Below are positions 1 to 6,167 of a DNA stretch of 6,816 nucleotides, in pieces; within the stretch, counting starts at the first letter, position 1; each line of letters opens with the position of its first letter. The position numbers were made by a program, and so were the translations under genes. This DNA comes from Acidimicrobiia bacterium. GTDB lineage: Bacteria; Actinomycetota; Acidimicrobiia; Spongiisociales; ZC4RG35. The notes beneath the pieces were generated by a model. That model saw nothing but the letters and a program-made list of their open reading frames with translations. It made no database searches and was not told the origin of the DNA. The stretch spans positions 1 to 6,816 of the forward strand of contig JAOUGY010000204.1 in assembly GCA_029865445.1 (NCBI GenBank), in the 5' to 3' direction.

Positions 1-783
1 GGTGAGGAGGGCGATGGGAATGATGGCTAGCGACGACGCCGCCGCCATCGGGCCCCAATCGAGGGTCCGGGCGCTGATGAACCCGGCGATGAACACGGGG
101 AGCACCTTGGCATTGACATCGGCGATCACAACCGGGATGAGAAACTCGTTCCAGGCGAGCAACGCCACGAAGATCCCGGTGGCGGCAAGACCGGGAGCGG
201 CCACCGGGAGCACCACCCGGAACAACACCGACCACCGACCCGCCCCGTCCACGAGCGCCGACTCCTCCAGGTCATAGGGGATCTGATCGATGAACGACGT
301 CATCACCCATACGGTGAACGGCAGATTCACGGTGGCGTAGACGAGGCACATCACCCAGATGTTGTCGAACAGGCCCAACGTGAGCACCAGTCGGAACAAC
401 GGGATCATCAACACGATCCCCGGCATGGCCCGAACCACGATGAGCGACGCTTCCAGCGCCCGTCTCCCCCGAAAACGCCTCGTACGGGCGAGGGCGTAGG
501 CGGTCATCGATCCGATGACCAGGGACATCATCGTCGACACCACCGTCACGATGACCGTGTTGACGAGGAACCGGACGAACAGATCGTCGCCGAACAGGTT
601 CCGATAGTTGGCCCACGTGGGCTCGAAGTCGAAGAACGTCGGCGGGATGGCGAAACTGTCGACTCGATTCTTGATCGACGTGGAAAGCGTCCAGAAGATC
701 GGAAACAGGGCGGCCACGGCGGCGATGGTCAACACCGCGTACGCCACCACCTTGCTCCCCTTCGACGGCGCAATGGCACTCAT
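1..783 (-). CDS. Carbohydrate ABC transporter permease, MalG type (3' end cut by window edge)
   Basis: Inner-membrane permease subunit of a CUT1-type sugar importer, pairing with the MalF-type permease just upstream. The frame is open for 261 codons from ATG at 783 to the window edge, so the C-terminal end lies outside; the family is usually about 270-300 residues. Hydrophobic segments are visible at about residues 12-34, 72-98, 113-136, 141-163 and 198-222, and another begins near 246. The cytoplasmic EAA loop that docks on the ATPase is clear at residues 174-196: EESALVDGAGRWSVLFRVVL, then P. A short N-terminus running straight into the first membrane helix is typical of MalG. Its ATG overlaps the TGA of the upstream permease (ATGA, 4 nt), indicating translational coupling. 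Substrate is not predictable from this subunit. Confidence 0.93.
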   Translation of the reverse strand, partial: MSAIAPSKGSKVVAYAVLTIAAVAALFPIFWTLSTSIKNRVDSFAIPPTFFDFEPTWANYRNLFGDDLFVRFLVNTVIVTVVSTMMSLVIGSMTAYALARTRRFRGRRALEASLIVVRAMPGIVLMIPLFRLVLTLGLFDNIWVMCLVYATVNLPFTVWVMTSFIDQIPYDLEESALVDGAGRWSVLFRVVLPVAAPGLAATGIFVALLAWNEFLIPVVIADVNAKVLPVFIAGFISARTLDWGPMAAASSLAIIPIALLT

Positions 784-1700
784 CGTGCTTCGACTCCGAT
801 CACTCGCCGCCAGATGAAATAGACCGGCAGCGTCATGAGCGCCAACACCACGCCGATGGCTGCGCCCCTCGACGTGGCCAGGAACGTGAAACCGACCCGG
901 TAGTCCAGAAGGCTGAGCGTCTGGGTTGCGGTACCCGGGCCGCCACCAGTGACGATGAAGATCGTGTCAAAGAGCTTGATTCCGTCGATGAGACGGAGCA
1001 TGAGCGCCACCAACAACACGGGCTTGAGCATGGGGAGGGTGACGTACCGGAAGACCTGGAACCCGTTGGCGCCATCGACCGCGGCAGCCGCCTCGGGTTC
1101 CCCCGAGAGGCCGGCCAGCCCTGCCAGGAGCAACAGCATCAAGAACGGGACCGCCTGCCACGAGTCCACGAGAACGACCGCCGCGATCGCCGAGGCCGGG
1201 TCTCCCAGCCAGCGCACGGCGCCGAACCCGGTCTCGGTGAGCAGCCAATTGATGATCCCGAGATCGGTGTTGAGCATGAACCGCCACATCAACCCCACGG
1301 CCACCGGTGTCAACAGCATGGGGAGCAGCAGCACCGACCTGTAGAACCGGGTTCCGCGGAGATTCCACCGCAGGAACACGGCGAGCACCAGAGCCAGCGG
1401 GAGTTGCACGACCATCCCGATGACCATCACCAACACCGTGGTGCGAAGGGCGGCCACGAAATCCCGGGACAGGACCTCGCGGGTGTAGTTCTCGAACCCG
1501 ATGAACTCGCCGCCACCCAGGCTCGACAGGTTCTCGGACCTGAACGACAAGTACACGCCCACCGCCAGCGGGACGGCGAAGAGCGCCATGAGGATGACCC
1601 AGGTAGGGGCGGTCAACCACGTTGCCACGTGGCGACGGGCGTGCTCGAGGGTGCGACCCGGCGGACCGTTCGGGGCAGCGGTCCGCCGGGCGAAAGTCAC
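780..1700 (-). CDS. Carbohydrate ABC transporter permease, MalF type
   Basis: Second membrane subunit of the sugar importer, 306 residues, complete. Six hydrophobic segments lie at about residues 33-53, 87-110, 123-141, 172-195, 226-246 and 280-299. The EAA loop runs from about 203 to 227 (EAAAAVDGANGFQVFRYVTL, then PMLKP) and matches the ATPase-docking signature. The segment FDTIFIVTGGGPGTATQTLS (244-263) is a hallmark of CUT1 MalF/UgpA-type permeases. The start is taken as GTG at 1700, 13 nt after the stop of the binding-protein gene; only a weak purine stretch (CGAGG) precedes it, so a slightly different start is possible. The last 4 nt overlap the MalG-type gene. It is co-transcribed with the binding protein from the divergent region near 3060. 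Confidence 0.94.
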   Translation of the reverse strand: MTFARRTAAPNGPPGRTLEHARRHVATWLTAPTWVILMALFAVPLAVGVYLSFRSENLSSLGGGEFIGFENYTREVLSRDFVAALRTTVLVMVIGMVVQLPLALVLAVFLRWNLRGTRFYRSVLLLPMLLTPVAVGLMWRFMLNTDLGIINWLLTETGFGAVRWLGDPASAIAAVVLVDSWQAVPFLMLLLLAGLAGLSGEPEAAAAVDGANGFQVFRYVTLPMLKPVLLVALMLRLIDGIKLFDTIFIVTGGGPGTATQTLSLLDYRVGFTFLATSRGAAIGVVLALMTLPVYFIWRRVIGVEAR

Positions 1701-1713
1701 CCTCGGGTTGGGA

Positions 1714-3009
1714 TCATCGGGGTTCTGCTGCGAGGACGTCAGTCAGCTTCTCCTGCATCTCGGCCAGACCGTCGTCGATCGACGTCTGCCCAGAGAGGAT
1801 ATTGGCGAGGATGTCGCCAACCGTCTTCTCAAACTCCGGGTATACCGTCAGCTGCGGATACCGCTCCACCCGGACCTCGGCCGGGATGTTCAGCAGCTCG
1901 AGATACGGGGTCTCGGCCAACAGCCCCGAGTCGGTGGTGGTCGAGATACGACCGGGGGCCGCCGCGCCCTCTTCCAGGAAGCGCTTGGCGTTGGGCTTGC
2001 CCATCACGTACTCGAGGAACTGCCACGCGGCGTCCTTGTTGGTGGAGTCGGCGGGGATACCGATGTTCCATCCAGCCATGTGCACCACGTCGGCGGATCC
2101 CTTGGGAACCCTGGCAGTGGCGATCACGTCGGCAAACGACGAGGTCTCGGGGTCGACCACCAGCGGGTGGTACCCCGAGTACTGGATCATCTGTCCGGTC
2201 TCGGCGCTGATGAACTGGTTGGTCGTGTCGTCGCCACCGATGGAGATGGCACCGTCGCTCGACGCCTCGAGAGTCTCGACGTAGAACTCGGTGGCGGCTT
2301 TGGCCTCCGGCGTGTTCACCGTCGGGTTGAGATCGTCGTCGTACAGGTCGCCTCCGAAGCTCCACACGAGCTGGTACCACCACCATGCGTTCACCGGGGT
2401 GGAGTAACCGAGGATCTGGCCGTCCGCCATCCCCGATTCCTGAATCGCCCTGGCATTGGCCAGGTAGTCATCCCAGGTCTCGGGGACCGACAGACCGAGC
2501 TCTTCGTAGATGTCGGTGCGGTACCAGAGGAGGAATGGCTCGGTGGACAGGATGAGGCCGAGCGTGTCGTCCTTGTAGTCGCCGTAGTCCTGGATGGCGG
2601 GCGAGAAGTCGTTGATGTCGTAGATGTCGGAGGACCCGATTCGGTCCTGCAGCGGCTCCAGGAACCCGTTCGCCCCGTAGTTGGCGAGGAAGGTGTTGTC
2701 GAACTGCACGACGTCGTACTGCCCGTTGCCGGACTGGAACGCCAGGATCTGCTTCTGGTGAGCTTCCCCATACGGGGTTTCGCTGATTTCGACCTCGATA
2801 CCGGTCTCGGCGGTGAAGTCGTCGGCGAGTGCCGTGATGGCAGTGGCGTTGGGGCTCGGTATGAGGAAGACGGTGATCTTTTCGGTGTCACCGCCTCCTT
2901 CGGCCGGGCCGGCCGTGGTATCGGCGGTCTCGTCGCCACCACACGCCGTCAGCACGAGTGCCAGTGCTGCGACGAGTGCCAGCGACCGCCGGAACGAACG
3001 TGTTCTCAC
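1714..3009 (-). CDS. Extracellular sugar-binding lipoprotein of ABC importer (family 1 solute-binding protein)
   Basis: Captures the substrate outside the membrane and delivers it to the two permeases. It has 431 residues, a normal length for CUT1 binding proteins. The N-terminus has basic residues (RTRSFRR), a hydrophobic stretch at 10-20 and a lipobox LTAC with the lipidated cysteine at 23, followed by an acidic/Gly/Thr linker to about residue 43. The mature domain begins with EKITVFLIPSPNATAITALA and shows the usual features of this fold: FQSGNGQYDVVQFDN, a WYRTDIYEELGLSVPETWDD segment, and AGWNIGIPADSTNKDAAWQF followed by LEYV near the C-terminus. Start GTG at 3009 is supported by a strong Shine-Dalgarno sequence 7 nt upstream. 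It is first gene of the minus-strand operon. The ligand is unknown; the family carries mono-, oligo- and amino-sugars, polyols and glycerophosphodiesters. Confidence 0.93.
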   Translation of the reverse strand: MRTRSFRRSLALVAALALVLTACGGDETADTTAGPAEGGGDTEKITVFLIPSPNATAITALADDFTAETGIEVEISETPYGEAHQKQILAFQSGNGQYDVVQFDNTFLANYGANGFLEPLQDRIGSSDIYDINDFSPAIQDYGDYKDDTLGLILSTEPFLLWYRTDIYEELGLSVPETWDDYLANARAIQESGMADGQILGYSTPVNAWWWYQLVWSFGGDLYDDDLNPTVNTPEAKAATEFYVETLEASSDGAISIGGDDTTNQFISAETGQMIQYSGYHPLVVDPETSSFADVIATARVPKGSADVVHMAGWNIGIPADSTNKDAAWQFLEYVMGKPNAKRFLEEGAAAPGRISTTTDSGLLAETPYLELLNIPAEVRVERYPQLTVYPEFEKTVGDILANILSGQTSIDDGLAEMQEKLTDVLAAEPR

Positions 3010-3013
3010 AATT

Positions 3014-3022
3014 CTTCCTCCC
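3014..3022 (-). promoter_or_regulatory. Ribosome binding site of the binding-protein gene
   Basis: On the minus strand the sequence reads GGGAGGAAG, with the GGAGG core ending 7 nt before the GTG at 3009. It fixes that GTG as the start, so that the signal peptide begins MRTRSFRR. Confidence 0.85.
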
Positions 3023-3057
3023 GTTGGTTTGGGGGAGCCGGCAGGCTCACTGATCCG

Positions 3058-3087
3058 ATGCTATTGACGGTGCACCCTATTTGTCAA
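3058..3087 (-). promoter_or_regulatory. Predicted promoter of the ABC transporter operon
   Basis: On the minus strand a perfect TTGACA (3087-3082) is followed by an 18-nt spacer and TAGCAT (3063-3058), which keeps the conserved first two and last two bases of TATAAT. Transcription would start near 3051, giving a leader of about 40 nt with a good Shine-Dalgarno sequence. The -35 box lies inside the proposed ROK operator at 3080-3100, so repressor binding should block it. This is a prediction by pattern only. Confidence 0.6.
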
Positions 3088-3090
3088 TAG
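3061..3090. repeat. Inverted repeat CTATTGAC/GTCAATAG
   Basis: CTATTGAC at 3061-3068 and its perfect reverse complement at 3083-3090 are separated by 14 nt. The right arm belongs to the 21-bp operator; the left arm could be an extra half-site for the same repressor. Each arm also contains a TTGAC that forms part of a -35 box, so the repeat may partly reflect two opposing promoters. A hairpin terminator is unlikely because the arms are not GC-rich and no T run follows. Confidence 0.5.
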
Positions 3091-3091
3091 T
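3064..3091 (+). promoter_or_regulatory. Possible promoter of the deacetylase-dehydrogenase genes
   Basis: TTGACG (3064-3069), a 16-nt spacer and AATAGT (3086-3091; four of six TATAAT positions) face right. A transcript would start near 3098, only about 4 nt before the GTG at 3102, which agrees with the lack of a Shine-Dalgarno sequence for that gene. The -10 lies within the ROK operator. It occupies the same DNA as the opposing transporter promoter. It is weaker than the minus-strand promoter and should be treated as tentative. Confidence 0.4.
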
Positions 3092-3100
3092 GTTAACGAA
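3080..3100. promoter_or_regulatory. Predicted ROK repressor operator, divergent region
   Basis: A 21-bp imperfect palindrome (7 of 10 base pairs symmetric) with half-site TTrACrAA; on the minus strand it contains ACTATTGACAAA, continuing into TAG. The 15-base core (3077-3091) recurs at 4951-4965 before the ROK gene with one mismatch, and the whole 21-bp sites agree at 16 positions when aligned in opposite orientation. AT-rich sites of the TTTGTTAA...TTAACAAA kind are typical of ROK/NagC/XylR-type repressors. It overlaps the transporter -35 and the likely deacetylase -10. Confidence 0.7.
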
Positions 3101-3101
3101 C

Positions 3102-3920
3102 GTGAACAGCTTCCCTCCGACCGGCAGCAGAGTGCTCGTCATCGTGGCCCATGCGGACGACCCCACATTGTTCTGCGGCGGCACGATCAAGGCGATGTCC
3201 GAGCAAGACTGCCGGATCACCATCCTTCGTGTCACCGACGACCGGTTCGACTCGGTGGACCTGGACGCCGACGCCACGATCCGTCGCAACCGATCCGAGT
3301 TCGAGCAGGCAGCGGGCCTCCTGGGTGTCTCCGATCTCGTCGATCTCGACTATCACACCGACACGCTGGGCGACGCCTCGGAACTCGGCCTCCGCGAGCG
3401 CTTCATCTACCACGTGCGCCGCATCCGGCCGTACGCCGTCATCTCCTACGATCCGTACGGAGCGTACGGGGAGGACAATCAGGACCACATCCGGGTTGCC
3501 GCCGCCGTGGACGAGATGTACTGGACCGCCCAGTTCGACAAGCACCACCCGGAACACTTCGACGAAGGCCTCGAACCCCACGGCGTCTTCGAGCGCTGGT
3601 ACTTCGCCCGCCGCCTCACCGAAGTCACCACACCCGTCGACATCTCGACCACCATCGAGGCCAAAGTCGAGGCGGTCGTCGCACACGAGACGATGATGCG
3701 CAACATGGTCCATCAACTTCGCCTCCAGGCACGGACGGCGGGTCTCACGGTTCCGGACCTGGAGACGGCTTGGGAATCCGGAGATCTACGGCCGATCATC
3801 GACCGGGTGGTCCGGGCCGGGGCGGCGTCGACGGGGATGCGTCATGGCCTCGGCTTCGCCGAAGAGTTTCGTGTGGTGCGTTTCGGCGGCCTGGGACCCC
3901 TGTTTGGAATAGGAGCATGA
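3102..3920 (+). CDS. PIG-L/LmbE family zinc-dependent deacetylase
   Basis: Probable cytoplasmic de-N-acylase. The family removes acyl groups from N-acetylglucosamine-type substrates, for example MshB and Mca in mycothiol metabolism. With the GTG at 3102 it has 272 residues. The first motif is VIVAHADDPTLFCGGTI: His17 and Asp20 as metal ligands and Asp19 as general base, with Ala and Pro where HPDDE is more common. The third ligand is His129 in SYDPYGAYGEDNQDHIRVA. VAHETMMRN (193-201) and the C-terminal AEEFRVVRF also fit the family. Upstream in-frame starts (TTG 3081, GTG 3090) fall inside the operator and promoter, and no Shine-Dalgarno sequence precedes any of them, so a nearly leaderless message from 3102 is the best reading. 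It overlaps the next gene by 4 nt at most. It is not clearly MshB or Mca; the context points to a transported substrate. Confidence 0.88.
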   Translation: MNSFPPTGSRVLVIVAHADDPTLFCGGTIKAMSEQDCRITILRVTDDRFDSVDLDADATIRRNRSEFEQAAGLLGVSDLVDLDYHTDTLGDASELGLRERFIYHVRRIRPYAVISYDPYGAYGEDNQDHIRVAAAVDEMYWTAQFDKHHPEHFDEGLEPHGVFERWYFARRLTEVTTPVDISTTIEAKVEAVVAHETMMRNMVHQLRLQARTAGLTVPDLETAWESGDLRPIIDRVVRAGAASTGMRHGLGFAEEFRVVRFGGLGPLFGIGA

Positions 3921-4915
3921 TGGAGCTGTTCCCGGTCGAATACGGGCGAGACCTCATCGAACGACATCGGGAGCGATTCGACGATGCAGTGGTGGTGACC
4001 CAACCGGAGGTGTGGCCCGCCGTCGAGACCCGCATCGGGCCGGCAACGCCCCGCCACGTCGAGATCGCACACGACCTCACCCCCGGCGGGCTCGAGCGCC
4101 TCGTCGATGAGTTGCCCGAGGCGCCGATCGTCGGTGTCGGCGGCGGCGTGGCCATGGACGTGGCGAAGTGGGTCCATTGGAGACGCCAGACCCCGCTGAC
4201 ACAGGTTCCGGGTCTCCCCTCGGTGAACGCCTGCTTCACCCGCATGACGGCCATCCGCGACGGCGGCATCGTGAGATACGACGGCGGCGCGGTTCCGGAC
4301 CTCGTGCTGGTCGACTTCGAGCTGATGCGTACGGCGCCCATTGCCATGATCCGAGCGGGTATCGGCGACGTACTGAGCTGCCACACGGCGCGCTTCGACT
4401 GGGAGCTGGCCGTTGCCGCGGGGAACGACCCGGCGTGGGACGAAGAAGCCGCAGCCGCGTCGTTGCGCTACATCTCGAACCTGGCCGAGGCAGCGCCGGC
4501 CATCCACGACGCCACCGACGAAGGAATCGAGGCGCTCATGGAACTCCACCGCGAGATCGGGTGGCGCTGCCACGACCTGGGTCACGCTCGGTTCGAGGAG
4601 GGCTCGGAGCACTTCTTCGCGTACTGCTTCGAAGAGGTCACCGGCCGCACGATCCTCCACGGGGAGATCGTGTCGCTCGGCGTCATCGCAATGTCCCTGG
4701 CCCAGGACAACCGACCCCAACACCCCCTCGACATCATTCGGGCGGCGGGAACCCGGCACCGCTTGGACGACCTGGGGCTGACCTGGGACGAAGTCGAGAC
4801 GACGCTACGCCGCCTGCCTGCGTTTGCCCAAGAGGGTCGGTACTGGGATTCCATCGCCCAGCGTTTCGCTGTCACCGACGACCTCCTCGACAACCTGCGC
4901 CAGGCGGTTTCATGA
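3917..4915 (+). CDS. Metal-dependent dehydrogenase related to glycerol-1-phosphate dehydrogenase (AraM/EgsA, Fe-ADH superfamily)
   Basis: NAD(P)-dependent oxidoreductase of the dehydroquinate synthase-like fold, 332 residues. Visible landmarks: dinucleotide-binding loop IVGVGGGVAMDVAKW (71-85); three metal ligands as in glycerol-1-phosphate dehydrogenases, namely Asp151 (RAGIGDVLSCHTARFDWELA), His232 (EEGSEHFFAY) and His248 (ILHGEIVSLGV). In place of the usual VPTxxSHDG stretch after the GGG loop it has VPGLPSVNACFTRM (97-110), so the substrate pocket differs and glycerol-1-phosphate is not a safe substrate call. A polyol, sugar phosphate or cyclitol is possible. It starts ATGATG at 3917; AGGAG at 3911-3915 is better spaced for the second ATG at 3920, which would overlap the deacetylase stop by one base. 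Coupling to the deacetylase suggests consecutive steps. Function by family and context only. Confidence 0.82.
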   Translation: MMELFPVEYGRDLIERHRERFDDAVVVTQPEVWPAVETRIGPATPRHVEIAHDLTPGGLERLVDELPEAPIVGVGGGVAMDVAKWVHWRRQTPLTQVPGLPSVNACFTRMTAIRDGGIVRYDGGAVPDLVLVDFELMRTAPIAMIRAGIGDVLSCHTARFDWELAVAAGNDPAWDEEAAAASLRYISNLAEAAPAIHDATDEGIEALMELHREIGWRCHDLGHARFEEGSEHFFAYCFEEVTGRTILHGEIVSLGVIAMSLAQDNRPQHPLDIIRAAGTRHRLDDLGLTWDEVETTLRRLPAFAQEGRYWDSIAQRFAVTDDLLDNLRQAVS

Positions 4916-4941
4916 CCGAACCTTGCGTCACAACCCACGAT

Positions 4942-4962
4942 ATAGTAAATACTATTAACAAA
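4942..4962. promoter_or_regulatory. Predicted ROK repressor operator, autoregulatory site
   Basis: An AT-rich island in otherwise GC-rich DNA, 10 nt before the ROK start codon. It is an imperfect 21-bp palindrome (7 of 10 pairs) and shares the core ACTATTAACAAATAG (4951-4965) with the divergent operator at 14 of 15 bases. TATAGT (4941-4946) and TACTAT (4950-4955) resemble -10 boxes and would be covered by repressor; no clear -35 is seen. This implies negative autoregulation and an internal promoter for the ROK-aminotransferase pair. Confidence 0.68.
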
Positions 4963-4972
4963 TAGCCTCCCG

Positions 4973-6167
4973 ATGACCTATCCCGATCGCCACACGCTCG
5001 TCCGCCGGGTCAACGCCCAGCGAGTGCTCGAAGACATCCTCGAGCACGGTCCGACGACGCGCGTCGAGGTCGCAGAGCGGACCGAACTCTCCAAACCGAC
5101 CGTGAACACCCTGGTCGCCAAGCTCGTCGAGGACGGGATCGTCCGTCAGGAAGGCCAGACCACCGGCGGAGTGGGCCGCTCCGCGACGGTGTATGCGGTC
5201 GAAACTCGAGCGCGGCTGGTCGCCGGGATCGACCTCGGCGGCACCAAGCTCCGGATCGCGGTCGCCGACCTCGACGGCAAGATCATCGCCGAGGGCGTCG
5301 AGCCCACGGACCGCCGTGGCGGAAAGGCTGTCCTCGGCCAGATCAACCGGCTCTCGCGGCAGCTCGTGACCGAAACCGGCGAGGACTGGGGAAAGGTGGC
5401 CATCGCGTCGCTCTCCGCCCCCGGAGTCTTCGAACCGGATTCCGATCACATGGACCTGGCATTCAACATCCCCGGGTTCGGCAAGCTCGCCCTGCGGGCC
5501 GAGCTCGAAGCCGCCCTTCGTGTCCCCGTCGCCATCGACAACGACGTCAATCTGGCCGCAGAGGGAGAACGGTGGGGTGGTATGGCACGCGAGGTTGGAC
5601 TTCGCGTTCATTGCCATCGGCACCGGAATCGGTATGGGCCTCGTCTCGGGGGGCCAGGTCGTTCACGGAGGCCGGGGCGCCGCCGGCGAAATCGCCTACC
5701 TCCCCATCGGCGCAGACCCGTTCACCCATCCCGAAGTTCTCGAACGTGGACCCCTCGAGGAGGTTGCCGCGGCGTCCGGGATCGTGGCTGCATTTCATGC
5801 GCAACTCGACGCCGGAACGAACAGCCGGCTCGATCACGATGCCACGGTCGCAGACATCTTCGCGGCAGCCGACGACGACCCGGCGGCGCTCGCGGTGGTG
5901 AACCAGGAAGCCAGGTGGCTGGCCCTCGCCATCGCGGCCGTGGCTGCCGTGGTGGACCCGACGCTCTTCGTGCTCGGAGGCGGCATCGGCTCGAACCCGC
6001 GGCTGGCCCCCATGATCCGAACCCATCTGAAGACGATCGCCCCATTCGACATCGACGTACAGACGTCTCCGCTCGGCGAACGCGCCTCAACGATCGGTGC
6101 CATCGCCGCCGGACTCGCCCTCGCAAAACGTGACCTGTTCTCAGAACTAGGAGACAACGATGGATGA
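4973..6167 (+). CDS. ROK family transcriptional repressor, frame broken by an apparent +1 base
   Basis: Winged-helix repressor fused to a sugar-kinase-like ROK domain; such proteins (NagC, Mlc, XylR) release DNA on binding a sugar or sugar phosphate. Residues 27-57 hold the helix-turn-helix (TRVEVAERTELSKPTVNTLV), followed by a wing (GGVGRSATVYAV). The ROK domain starts at GIDLGGTK (85-92), with IDNDVN (188-193; Asp191 equals the kinase catalytic Asp) and, after the frame change, IAIGTGIGMGLV, GGRGAAGEIAYLP and FVLGGGIGSN. Frame 2 runs in register to MAREV (about 5596); the continuation DFAFIAIG is in frame 0. Removing one base within 5594-5600 restores a normal 397-residue protein. Without it, frame 2 runs into unrelated Arg-rich sequence and stops at 6133. 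All four usual zinc ligands are missing. No good Shine-Dalgarno sequence precedes ATG 4973. It likely controls both flanking gene sets through the two operators. Confidence 0.85.
5594..5600 (+). other. Site of the apparent single-base insertion in the ROK gene
   Basis: The sequence GAG GTT GGA C would read GAG GTT GAC TTC (Glu-Val-Asp-Phe) if one G of the GG pair, or an equivalent base nearby, were absent. That joins the in-register halves REV and DFAFIAIG with no gap against the usual ROK pattern. It may be a sequencing or assembly error, a real disabling mutation, or, least likely, programmed frameshifting, for which I see no slippery sequence or obvious stimulatory structure. Confidence 0.7.
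6149..6153 (+). promoter_or_regulatory. Ribosome binding site of the aminotransferase gene
   Basis: AGGAG lies 6 nt before ATG 6160, inside the 3' end of the ROK gene. It supports that ATG as the start. Confidence 0.8.

Noticed and set aside
1501..3090. A 529-codon plus-strand open frame antisense to the binding protein and part of MalF.
   Set aside because: It mirrors the codon structure of well-recognised minus-strand genes in GC-rich DNA, has no recognisable domain (Val/Gly/Asp-rich) and no ribosome binding site; it is a shadow.
3061..3090. The CTATTGAC/GTCAATAG repeat as a transcription terminator.
   Set aside because: The arms are AT-rich, the loop is 14 nt, there is no T run, and the site lies between divergent genes where no transcript ends.
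3102..3920. Naming the deacetylase MshB or Mca of mycothiol metabolism.
   Set aside because: The metal-binding motifs are shared by the whole PIG-L family; the variant HADDP motif and the transporter/ROK context do not support a mycothiol role.
3842..4759. A 305-codon minus-strand open frame opposite the dehydrogenase.
   Set aside because: The opposite strand encodes a protein with intact catalytic motifs; this frame gives His/Arg/Asp-rich sequence without family resemblance.
5520..6167. The second half of the ROK gene as an independent short gene starting at GTG 5520.
   Set aside because: Its first roughly 20 residues are out-of-register translation of conserved ROK sequence (VAIDNDVNLAAEGE in frame 2); similarity resumes only after the frame break, so it is a fragment of the ROK gene.
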